64,000 nt of DNA from Porpolomopsis calyptriformis (taxonomy: Eukaryota; Basidiomycota; Agaricomycetes; Agaricales; Hygrophoraceae), in NCBI GenBank assembly GCA_951640195.1, contig OX621165.1, forward strand, positions 434,001-498,000. The letters are read 5' to 3'. Below are positions 1 through 9,832 of the stretch, one piece after another (the stretch's first letter is position 1; every line of letters begins with the position of its first letter). A model generated the notes under the pieces. It did no database searches and was not told where the DNA came from. It saw only the letters and a list, made by a program, of their open reading frames with translations. Position numbers and translations under genes: made by a program.

Positions 1-455
1 ACGTGATCGAAGCTTTCCGAACGCGAATGAAAGTTTGTATATCAAAGGGAAGACACTATTCAAAGGCATCAGTTCTCTTCTATTTCTCCCTTTTCATTTG
101 ATTCCTTCATTCCTATTCACTACTTTCCCCTTAGATCATTAGAGAGGCTCCCCTTTTATCATATACACTCAAAGGGATCCTTGTACTAGAAGATATATAT
201 ACTGTATGTTGTAGCTAGTGATCCAACAAGTTAGATATTCGCTTCTCTCTCGCTCTCGAGTCTAGATCCTCTTTAGATCTTCTAAGACTTCCTCTTTCGA
301 CTTTCCGATCCTTCCGATTCCCCGATCGATCTCGTTCGCGAACGGTCGAAGACTCCCTTTCCACGATTATTGATAATAGGCTGAGTTGAGTCTCTTTATA
401 GTCATCCTCGCACCTTGTTCTGTGTTCAGTGTTCATACATGAAGCAGACGTATCA
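1..455 (+). repeat. 5' LTR, truncated by window edge
   Basis: Bases 1-455 align without gaps to 8379-8833 in the right LTR. I count 13 mismatches, 10 of them transitions at CpG sites. It ends in GTATCA at 450-455. A TATATATAC motif near 192-202 could be the core promoter. Confidence 0.95.
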
Positions 456-458
456 TTT

Positions 459-476
459 TGGAGCCCACCGCGAGGG
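459..476 (+). other. Candidate primer binding site of the gypsy element
   Basis: The first TGG after the LTR end starts at 459, three bases after GTATCA, in the place where a tRNA primer binding site is expected. I could not match it to a named tRNA 3' end, so self-priming of the Tf1 type is equally possible. Confidence 0.35.
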
Positions 477-534
477 CCCACTATTAAAATCTTAAAAGAT
501 TCCTTCGACTCAGTCCTTCGAACTGCCGTTCCCA

Positions 535-2840
535 ATGCACAATCGAGTGACTCGAAGTACTACCCTACGAGATAGACTCACTCAAAACATCAATCCGACC
601 CAAACGACACTTCCCAACTCTCCAATAAATCGAAATTCAACTTCGATCGAAAATCCCGATTCGCCCGATGAACCAACCTCTACTATATCACTTTCGTCTT
701 TATCCTCGATTTCTACGACAACAATGACGACTCCACCAACTCTAGTTATGCCTGCTCGCGGTCACTCGACCGCCCCGAAGTTCAACCCCGAACAACCTCG
801 TGAACTTCGAAGATACTTCCAAGACCTCGAGGTCTTTTCGCTAATTGTAGCATCACCGACGACGATGCTAAGAAGACTTACGCCTGCAAGTACGTCGACA
901 TTGATACCTCTGAACTCTGGGAATACCAAACGGAGTTCCAAGCTGGACATACGTTCGACGAATTTGTCGCCGCTATTTACAAGCTCTACCCAGGATCAGA
1001 AGACGATCGAAAGTGGTCCATCGCTGACATGGACAAAATAGTCGGAGAACAGCTTCAATTAGGGATCATGAACACGAACGAACTCGGAGCGTATTTCTGA
1101 TTGTTTCTTGCTATTACTAAATTCCTGCGATCGAAGAATAGAATCTCCGAAGTAGAACAAAGTTGCGCCTTCGTCTGAGGATTCCAACCCGAACTCTGGT
1201 CTAGGATCGTCCGACGACTGGAAATCAAGTTCCCCGATCACTTCCCCGATGATCCTTACGGGGTAAATGATATCAACGAGGCGGCTCATTTCGTTCTATA
1301 TGGAACGTCTCCGAACACCTTTCTACCGCGCGAAACGACAACTTCGACGACGACTACTACCCCTGCCACTAAACAAGAAGACCTCAGCGTCTTCATGGAA
1401 AAACTAATGACTACGTTGGTCAAAACCCTGGACAATAGAGGTCCCCCAAAACGAAACCCGCCCCCTCGAACACCACAAACTTCGGATCGACGACCCAATG
1501 CTCCTGACCCATTCGAGCCAAAAACTTGCGTCTTCTGTGGAAGTCCCGATCACTTCATCGGAAGCTGCCTGACCTGCCGCGAATATATCCAGAACAGTCA
1601 ATGCAAGAAGAACTTCGAAGGAAGGATCGTACTCCCGAATGACAGGTTTGTCCCCCAGCAAATGCCGGGAAAAACCTTGAAAGAATGAATGGATGAATGG
1701 TACAAGCAAAACCCGACTCCAACCGCTGGAATGATGTATGGAATTTCAGCCGGTATCCAATGCGACCCAGCGACCGAAACCTATCAACTATCCGCTGACG
1801 AATGGATCGCTGCTCTCGAAAAGGAGATTTTCACGTTAAGGAGTAAGAAGATGTTCGATGGAGTAGAGATAGTTCGGCCTCGACGACAAGAACCCGAAAA
1901 AGAGAAAGCAACCGACAAACCATCGAACGCTCTGACCACGACCACCCCGACTCAGCCAACTACGACGGAACATTCGTTCACGAAAGCAAAAGAGTCCAAC
2001 TACGTACCGCCCCACGTCCGGAACTTTGGCTCTCTGATGGCGAAAAGAGACAGAGACCCCTCGTACCACACTCAAGCGCCGATCCAAGATGCCAAGATCG
2101 CCTCCGATGTCTATACTCGTTCGATGAAAACCCCTTGTGTCACGCTTTCCCCCGAAGAGTTGTTATCCCTCTCACCCGAAGTCCGATCAAAGGTTCGAGA
2201 GGCAGTAACCCCTAAACGAACTCAGCCACCTAGTCGACTGATCGCGGTCAAAACCGTCGAAGTGGAAGCAATTCCGAACGACGCCCTCCCTTATTGCGAT
2301 GACGACGATTGCTCGATCACTGTGCCCGACCCCTATGAATCATATCTGAACACTCTCTCATCTGATGAAACCCCTCACACCGTTACCGTTGCAAAGGAAT
2401 TGCACGCTCTCCGATCGATCGTCATGTTGATCGATTATAAAGAAATGATTGAATGCATTGTCGATCCCGGATCTCAGATAATTGCTATGTCTGAAGCCGT
2501 TTGTCACAACCTAGGACTGATCTATGACCCAACTATCCAACTAAACATGCAATCGGCCAACAGCGAAATAGACCAGTCGTTAGGTCTCGCGAGAAATGTC
2601 CCCTGTCAGATCGGCAACATAACCCTGTACCTTCAAATCCACATCATTCGCGCTCCCGCCTACGATATCTTGCTCGGAAGACCGTTCGACGTTTTAGCTC
2701 AAAGCCTCGTCAAGAACTTCGCCGACGAAAACCAGATGATCACCATTTGCGATCCGAATAGCGGAAGGACCGTCATGATTCCGACGGTTCCACGAGGACT
2801 GCCAAAGCACCGTTCGGATTTTCACTCATCGAGGATTTGA
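535..2840 (+). pseudogene. Gag-protease polyprotein of the gypsy element (broken)
   Basis: The ATG at 535 opens a Ser/Thr/Pro-rich N terminus. Around 838 the frame changes; downstream the Gag-type region reads on with in-frame TGA codons at 1098, 1176 and 1686, each at a place where relatives carry arginine. A CCHC knuckle (C-x2-C-x4-H-x4-C) lies near 1533-1574. An aspartic protease follows with catalytic DPGSQ near 2464-2478 and an ILLGRPF motif near 2668-2690. The frame ends at TGA 2838-2840, which looks like the real end because further stops follow at once. The downstream pol frame overlaps it in the -1 frame and is open from about 2762. Identification as Gag-PR is firm; start choice is moderate. 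Confidence 0.9.
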
Positions 2841-5800
2841 TTCCTGATCAAGGAGAGATTGCGATAATTCTAGATTACGACCATGCTACATCTATGCTAT
2901 CTGTCAATTCCTGTGCGCCTCTATGCGCAACAAATAAAGTTTCAACAGTTTCCCACGCTTATTTATCCGCTTGTGACCTCCCCGACCTTATCTCTAAATC
3001 TCGATCAACTAGCGATCAACCTTCCGTTTCCAACTGTCTCGATCGATCGATGGAAATTGCAACCTTCCTTGCATCGAAAAAGAAATATAAACCTGTCTCG
3101 AAGAAAGTTCGCTCCGTAGTAGCTGAACTCCCCGACAAGTTCCAAATCATTCAGAAAATCCTTGGCGATCCACTCGCGAATATGCCAACACTCAACCCGA
3201 ACCCCCCCACGTTTACCCTGACCGAATGATATACGATCGAACGGATGGAGCTTTTTGATAAAGCTCACCCTGGAGATTTCCTTTGGCCTCAAGAAAGGGC
3301 CCTCCTTCACGATTTCATGAGAAAACAAGATCTCGCCTTCGCCTGGAACGACTCCGAACAAGGACGTTTCAGATCCGACTTTTTCCCTCCCGTTGATCTC
3401 CCAGTCATACCACATACGCCCTGGGTACAAAAGAATATTCCGATTCCCCCAGGGATCTACCACGAAGTATGTAAAGTTATCCAGCGAAAAATTGACGCTG
3501 GTGTCTACGAACCCTCGAACTCCTCCTACCGATCACGATGGTTCACCATTCTAAAGAAAGGAGGAAAAGAACTTAGAATCGTTCACAGTCTCGAACCACT
3601 TAATCAAGTAACGATTCGACATTCGGGAGTGACGCCAATCCCCGAACACTTGGCCGAACAGTTCGGCGGTCGATCCTGCGGCGCTATGTTCAATCTGTAC
3701 GTCGGATATGATGAACGAGTGATCGCGCCTTTGTCTCGCGATTTAACCACGTTCCAAACACCCTATGGGGCTCATCGACTAGTTACCCTACCCATGGGAT
3801 GGACCAATTCCGTGCCCGTTTTTCACGACGACGTCACCTATATTCTCCAACCGGAGATTCCTGAGTTTACGATCCCCTATATCGATGATATCCCTGTAAA
3901 GGGTCCCGCAACTCGATACGTACTTCCCAACGGATCCTATGAAACGATTCCAGAGAATGACGGAATTCAACAATTCGTATGGGAACACTTCGGGAATCTC
4001 AATCGAATAGTTCAGCGAATGAAATACTGCGGTGGAACGATGTCAGGCTATAAATCGTTCTTGTGCGCAGAAGAAACCACCGTTCTCGGACACCGATGTA
4101 CTCACTTAGGACGACTACCCGATGAATCGCGTGTCTCAGCGATCCGAAATTGGGGTCCCTGTAAAGACCTCTGCGAAGTTCGAGCCTTCCTTGGCACTAT
4201 TGGCGTCGTTCGGATTTTCATTCGCAACTTCGCGCATTGAGCGAACCACCTAGTCAAGCTCACTAGGAAAGATATGCCCTTCGAATTCGGTCCTGATCAA
4301 CTTGCCGCTCAAGAGGACTTAAAACAAGCTCTTCTAGAATCGCCCGCTCTACGAGTTCTTGATTATACTTCTGACGCTCCCATTATACTCACTGTTGACA
4401 CATCACATATTGCGGTTGGCTTTCACTTGTGCCAATGCGATCCCAATGATCCGAAGAAACGGTACTATAATTGATTCGGTTCAATCACGTTGAATGATCG
4501 AGAAAGACGGTTCTCTCAGCCGAAACTCAAAATCTACGGTCTCTATCGAGCTTTGTGATCACTCCGACTCTACCTCATCAGCGTGTGGAACCTCATTATA
4601 GAAGTCGACGCCCACTATATCAAGGGAATGCTAGCGAACCCAGACATCGCGCCACAAGCTAGTATTAACAGATGGATCGTAGCGATCCTAACGTTCCATT
4701 TTACCTTGGTACATGTCGCTGGTTCGAACCACAGTCCCGACGGTCTCTCTCGACGCCCCCGACAGCCTGATGACCAAGACGACGAAGAACCGATCGATAA
4801 AGACTTCGACGATTGGATTGATCACGTCCACGGACTAATGCACCATATCAACGATTCACCCGCGCCCCGAACGAAAACCCTCCGAATGCCCACCTCAGTT
4901 TACTCGCAGAGTAAACATTTCAGTGAGGAGGAGGAGGACCCTATCCACCAACGTACTGATTCTTACAACATCGTTCCGCGATCGGAAGCAGCTCAGCAAG
5001 ACGATCGACGACTTCTCCTCGTTCGAAAATGGCTTTCAGATCTCGAACGACCAAGCAACATGTCCGACAGCGACTACGCGAGTTTTATACAATACTGTGA
5101 AGAGTTCTTTATCGGCAACCACCGACTATGGCGAAAGGATAGACAAGGAGCTCATAAATTAGTCATCGATCCGGATCGCCGATTAGCGATCATGACGGAA
5201 CTTCACGATCGAACAGGCCACAAGGCTATCTTCGCTACCCGATTGATCGTTTCCGAATGCTTCTGGTGGCCTCATATGGCCCCCGACATCATCTGGTTCA
5301 TTCGGACGTGTCATACCTGTCAGGTTCGCCAAAACACGCAAGCCCTCATTCCTCTGACCGTCTCCACGCCAGCTCCCCTATTCGCCAAAATCTATGTCGA
5401 CACTATGCATATGCCCCGATCTGGTCCTTTTCGATATATCATTCAAGGGCAATGCTCCCTCACCCACTATCCCGAATTTCGAATGCTTCGTTCGGAAACA
5501 GCGAAATCGATTGGTGAATGGATCTTCGAGGATATAATCTGTCGATGGGGCTCTCTTCGAGAAATCGTCATGGACAACGGAACAGCCTTCCTAGGAGCCG
5601 TAGATCACCTCACCAAGCGCTATCGAATCAACCACATTCACATCAGCCAATACAACTCTCGCGCGAATGGAATAGTCGAATGATCTCACTTCGACGTACG
5701 ACAATCGCTATTCAAAGCCGTCGATGGCGATCAGATGCAATGGTCGATCGGAGCCTACTCCGTATTCTGGGCTGAGCGCGTCACTACCCAAAAGCGATTG

Positions 5801-6361
5801 GGATGCTCACCCTACTTCGCTGTCACTGGATCTCAGCCATTGCTTCCTCTAGATATCTCCGAAGCGACATATCTCCTTCCCACTCCAGATTCAGTTCTCT
5901 CGACGACTGATCTAATATCGCAACGCGCGATCGCCCTACAAAAATGAGACGCTGACTTAGAGCAACTTCGATCGAAGGTTCTCGCTGCTCACCTACGATC
6001 CGCCGTTCGATTCGAGAAGAAACATGAGAAGACCATTCGCGACTACGATTTCAAGACTGGCGATCTCGTACTCATTCGGAACACGAAAATCGAGAAGTCT
6101 CTCAATCGGAAGATGCGTCCGCGATACCTAGGACCCCTAGTTGTGATATCCCGAAACCTAGGAAAAGCTTATATCGTCGCAGAGCTCGACGGATCCATCT
6201 TACATCACCCGATCGCTGCGTTTAGAGTCATCCCATACTTCACTCGAAGATTGATCGCAATTCCTGAACGATTCCTCGACATATCGACTTCACGACTTAG
6301 AGAGATGGAATGTTCGCTAGCTAGCGAACCACTCGATAGCGTTGCGATCGAGGACTTGTAA
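2837..6361 (+). pseudogene. Pol: reverse transcriptase, RNase H, integrase (broken)
   Basis: One frame carries the whole of pol, interrupted only by TGA codons at 3227, 4238, 4472, 4556, 5681 and 5945; it ends at TAA 6359-6361. The RT has the primer-grip-like stretch near 3850 and the catalytic YIDD at about 3883-3894. The Ty3-type RNase H lies near 4290-4770. Integrase shows the HHCC zinc site (H-x3-H near 5209, C-x2-C near 5310), the first catalytic Asp near 5400, the second in a DNGTAF motif near 5574, and the Glu in NGIVE just before the TGA at 5681. A GPY/F-type module lies near 6125-6240; no chromodomain is visible. Arg codons are strongly biased to CGA, so deamination readily yields TGA. 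Confidence 0.95.
4914..4933 (+). other. Internal polypurine tract copy (candidate central PPT)
   Basis: Twenty bases here are identical to 8205-8224, the sequence running into the polypurine tract that abuts the 3' LTR. The copy is inside the pol frame between RNase H and integrase. In Ty1 and lentiviruses a second internal PPT primes plus-strand synthesis; that function is inferred here only from the match and position. Confidence 0.6.
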
Positions 6362-6483
6362 CCTGCCGTAACACATCGCTACACACTTTTTTCATTCCAA
6401 AGTCTTTCTTTCATTTTTTTTAGACACAGAAATACAAAATTTATAAGAAAAAGACTAAAGGCTACAAATTATTCAAGACAAGT
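6362..6483. other. Spacer between pol and the convergent antisense gene
   Basis: About 120 bp of AT-rich sequence separates the pol TAA from the stop codon of the antisense gene. It would hold both 3' ends. I see no coding signal. Confidence 0.5.
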
Positions 6484-8169
6484 CTACAGATTCTCTAAGA
6501 CCATCTCCTCTTCCCTCTCTTCTAAACCCCTCAAAATCTCTTCGAGAACGACGATTCGTGCCTTTACGCGTGCTTTCTCCTCTGCGATTGCTGCCAAAAC
6601 CTCTCGCGATTTCTCTTCATCAACCGCCTTCCCCTTCCCCTTCCCTTTCTGACCCGCGACTGGCCGCGTCGTTTCCTTCGAGCCTTCGCCCACCGTCTCC
6701 TCCTCGAAAGGCGGCGTCTCGTCGATATAGACTACTGGACCTATAGAAAGAGGAGATTAGAATAAAGAAAACAAAAGAAAAAGAAGCACTTACGAGAAAC
6801 AGCCCTCGCCAACTTTCGAACCCCCTTCTTCGACTCTTCCGCCGTCGCCGACTTGGTCGCGCCCTTCGCTGTCGCCTTGGGCCGCGGCTTGAACTTTTTC
6901 CCTAGCTGGGTTTCCTCCTTCCAATAGCAGCCGCGCTTATCCGTTACGCACTTGACGCATAATGGATCCGTGGGGCCGATCTCGCACTCCGCGCCCACCT
7001 TCTCACAAAAATCACACTGCGAAATAAAGAAGTCTGTTAGCAAAAACAAATATAAGAGAAAGAAAGAGACTTACTTTGCCCTCGACCGGGCGCAAAGCCT
7101 CTTCTACCGCCTTTCGCTTGCGGTACTCCTGCATCGTGATCGCAGGGAGCGACCGTCCCTTCGCTGCCATCCTCTCCCGATGCGCCGCCTTCGACCGCTC
7201 AACCAGTTCTTCTGCAGTCAGCGATTGCGCTGCTGCCACCAATTCGTCTTCGTCAACTGAGGGCTGGTGCCCGTCCTCCGTCGTTTCTGTCGTCCCCCCC
7301 ATTGTGTCTGGCGTGTCTGCTGACACCTCCGCTGCCTTCGTCCCACTCTCGCCCACCGCCTTTTCCGTTTCTCGACGGAATTCCTCCTCGTCGATCTTCC
7401 CATCCATAAGTGACTGGAGGAGCCTCTCATAGGCTTCCTCCATCCGCTTCCGATCCTCCGCGTCCTGTTCCTCCCATTCTCGTTCTTCTCGCTCCTCTCG
7501 CTCCCGCTTCTCTTGTACCTCTCGCTCCGCCCTCTCGACCCACTCGCGCTCCTCTCGTTCCTCACGCTCCGCTCGCTCTCACTCCTCTTGCTCCTCGCGC
7601 TTGACCCTCTCTCGTTCCTCCCGCGCAGACGTCTCCACCCTCTCCCTCGCCTCGCGTTCCTCTTCCGCCCTTCGCTCTCGCTCTACCCTCTCCGCCTCCG
7701 CTTTCTCCTTGACCTCCCGACACACAACCTCTGCCAGCCTTGGCATCAGCAACTCCCCCGCCCATTCCAACCACCCTCGTTCCTCGAAAGCGTCGAAGGT
7801 CTCACGGGCCTCTTTTTGCCACGCGATGACCTCGTCGTCCATTGATGTTTGCTTCAGGGCCTTTACGACCTGATTATATGCAATCTAAAAGATGGATTAG
7901 CAGAAGAAAACGATTAGAAAAACAAAAAAACTCACCAGTAACTTGCAAAACTGTTGCCCCCAGATTTTGTAATCTTCGGGTTCGGCAACCCCATCCGGAA
8001 GCGACCTCATTTGGTTGCAAATCTTCTGTTTCGCGATATTGATAATGTTCTGCGTCATTTTTAAACGGCTTGTTGTGGTTTTCTTGGCATTGTGGTACAC
8101 GGTTCGAAGACAGTCGTGTCTAAAGATGAATGTGACACAGTTGTCACACTTATAAACGCGCCTCGGCAA
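6484..8169 (-). pseudogene. Antisense spliced accessory gene of the gypsy element; coiled coil + Zn2Cys6-like motif
   Basis: Four exons on the minus strand (8169-7936, 7884-7075, 7016-6794, 6740-6484) join through GT-AG introns into 1524 bp, exactly 508 codons. Exon 1 encodes a Cys/His-rich N terminus (CDNC near residue 8). Exon 2 is a long Glu/Arg-rich coiled coil. Exon 3 carries C-x2-C-x6-C-x8-C-x2-C-x6-C, which matches the Zn2Cys6 spacing, followed by a Lys-rich stretch. Exon 4 is Lys-rich with a short terminal coiled coil. The only break is an in-frame TGA at 7581-7579, at a likely former CGA. The gene lies between pol and the 3' LTR, opposite to pol. Similar Cys-rich accessory proteins occur in agaricomycete repeat regions, but I know of no function. 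Confidence 0.8.
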
Positions 8170-8212
8170 CTACCGGCAAATCACGTGATTGACTGAGGAC
8201 AGTCAACATTTC

Positions 8213-8225
8213 AGTGAGGAGGAGA
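8213..8225 (+). other. Polypurine tract
   Basis: A purine-rich run with one T, immediately before the TGATAC start of the 3' LTR, is the expected primer for plus-strand synthesis. Confidence 0.8.
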
Positions 8226-8833
8226 TGATACAACCCCTCCATCCCCTGAGCACTGTATATTCAACTATACGAATACTAGATGCCTACCAAGTCCTTCGAA
8301 CACGAACTCGAACCCTCCGAATGCTCCCGATAGCTCCCGAACGTCCCGAACGACTTCGAGAATCATCGAACGCTCTGAACGCGATCGAAGCTTTCCGAAC
8401 GCGAACGAAAGTTTGTATATCAAAGGGAAGACACTATTCAAAGGCATCAGTTCTCTTCTATTTCTCCCTTTTCATTCGATTCCTTCATTCCTATTCACTA
8501 CTTTCCCCTTAGATCATTAGAGAGGCTCCCCTTTTATCATATACACTCAAAGGGATCCTTGTACTAGAAGATATATATACTGTATGTTGTAGCTAGTGAT
8601 CCAACAAGTTAGATATTCACTTCTCTCTCGCTCTCGAGTCTAGATCCTCTTTAGATCTTCTAAGACTTCCTCTTTCGACTTTCCGATCCTTCCGATTCCC
8701 CGATCGATCTCATTCGCGAATGGTCGAAGACTCCCTTTCCACGATTATTGATCATAGGCTGAGTCGAGACTCTTTATAGTCGTCCTCGCACCTTGTTCTG
8801 TGTTCGGTTTTCATACACGAAGCAGACGTATCA
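8226..8833 (+). repeat. 3' LTR (complete, 608 bp)
   Basis: Starts TGATAC and ends GTATCA, a perfect 6 bp inverted terminal repeat; 8379-8833 matches the 5' LTR. Flanked on the right by Helitron coding sequence. Confidence 0.95.
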
Positions 8834-8997
8834 CCGGGATGGGTATTCTGGGCAGAATTTCAGTGTACTTTGGAACGGTTGAATCGCAAGGGCGCGGTAC
8901 ACTTCACCTTCATCTACTGATTTGGTTGGAACATACACCAAGCTATGAAGAATTAGAAGAGTTATTGCAAAACGAGGACTTTCGGCATAAGATATAG
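8834..8997 (+). pseudogene. Helitron Rep fragment (interrupted by gypsy insertion)
   Basis: Translates to a Rep-type stretch with a GRGTLHLHLLIWLEH core, the conserved region around the Rep HUH catalytic domain of Helitrons. The left part of the gene lies beyond the retrotransposon, outside the window. The frame ends at TAG 8995-8997, close to an inversion breakpoint. Confidence 0.85.
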
Positions 8998-9083
8998 GCA
9001 AGTTAATCACTTACTTCGAGCACCATTGGATCGATTTCAGCAGGTACAGTATCATCAAGTTTTCAGCTACTGTTTCATAAGTG

Positions 9084-9832
9084 TCATATCGCTTTTTCTG
9101 AAATAAAGACTAACCTTGGAGAATGCACCAGCTCAGGAAAGCACTTCAACAATGAGTATACGAAATTTGACCAAAAGATAGGTGAGTATGTATGTGAATG
9201 GTATACATCACCCCACCCCATCAAATAAGATATCACTATAGGCGCTGCAAGCTCTTGTTCATGGTTGATTGCATGAACCAATTGAAACAAAAGCAATCGC
9301 TGGTCATCTTGAAGACTGTCCAAATACTGCTTATTAGGATGGTCGATATGATAAGTGTATCCTCATGCAAGGATAGCAGAAAGGTTGTGGTTCTTGCCCT
9401 GTTTTTTCGCAGTATACATGGTGATGTAGAAGGAAATATTTTTTGTGTCTTCTCCATTGGTTAGAAGTTTGACATTGTTATTGCAGCGAGTGTTGACTAG
9501 GATGCCTGGCGACCAATTATTGATGTATCCATAAAGTTGCTTCGAACCCCACTTTCCCAATTCCATTACAAAGTCTTCCATGGAAAGCTCGAAAGGCACT
9601 CTACATTTACATCGATAATTGCCTTGTTTGTCAAGAAAAAGGCATTGTCGAGGTTTACATGTGTGGACCTGCTCCATTCGTGCAAGAAGGAGTTTGAAGG
9701 ACTCTAGTTGGGTATCATAATCAACAGAATCAGGATTGGGGGGATGATTGTAAGTTATCTCGTTATCTTTTACTAAAGCCTGTACTGATTCTGATGATTC
9801 AAGTCCTGGCAGATAACTCCGAATATTTGCTG
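9084..9832 (-). pseudogene. Helitron Rep/helicase middle segment, inverted
   Basis: On the minus strand this reads as the part of a Helitron protein that should follow the Rep motif: a Cys-rich stretch, then YGYINNWSPGILVNTRCN near 9560-9470, an ITMYTAKKQ motif, and SYLMGWGD near 9215-9190. One in-frame TGA (near 9362) falls where Arg is expected. The flanking Helitron parts lie on the plus strand, so this block is an internal inversion. Confidence 0.8.

Larger units (their letters stand above)
1..8833 (+). mobile_element. Ty3/gypsy LTR retrotransposon (left end cut by window)
   Basis: The order LTR, Gag, protease, RT, RNase H, integrase, 3' LTR is that of Ty3/gypsy elements. The right LTR is complete (8226-8833, 608 bp, ends TGATAC/GTATCA); the left LTR would begin about 152 bp before the window. 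An extra antisense spliced gene lies between pol and the 3' LTR. The element is inactive: one frameshift near 838 and nine internal stops in gag-pol, all TGA. It interrupts a Helitron Rep/helicase gene just right of 8833. No target-site duplication can be tested because the left flank is outside the window. Confidence 0.95.

Noticed and set aside
535..6361. TGA read as a sense codon (recoding) in gag-pol, since every internal stop is TGA
   Set aside because: Nuclear genes in the same window (MCM4, NUP54, CAF-1B) use TGA or other stops normally, the TGA codons fall on Arg rather than one recoded residue such as Trp, and the LTRs show the same CpG change. Mutation explains it.
6741..7049. A Zn2Cys6 transcription factor gene of the host next to the retrotransposon
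   Set aside because: It lies between pol and the 3' LTR, so it is part of the element, and its four exons form one protein with the coiled coil. No regulatory Fungal_trans domain is present.
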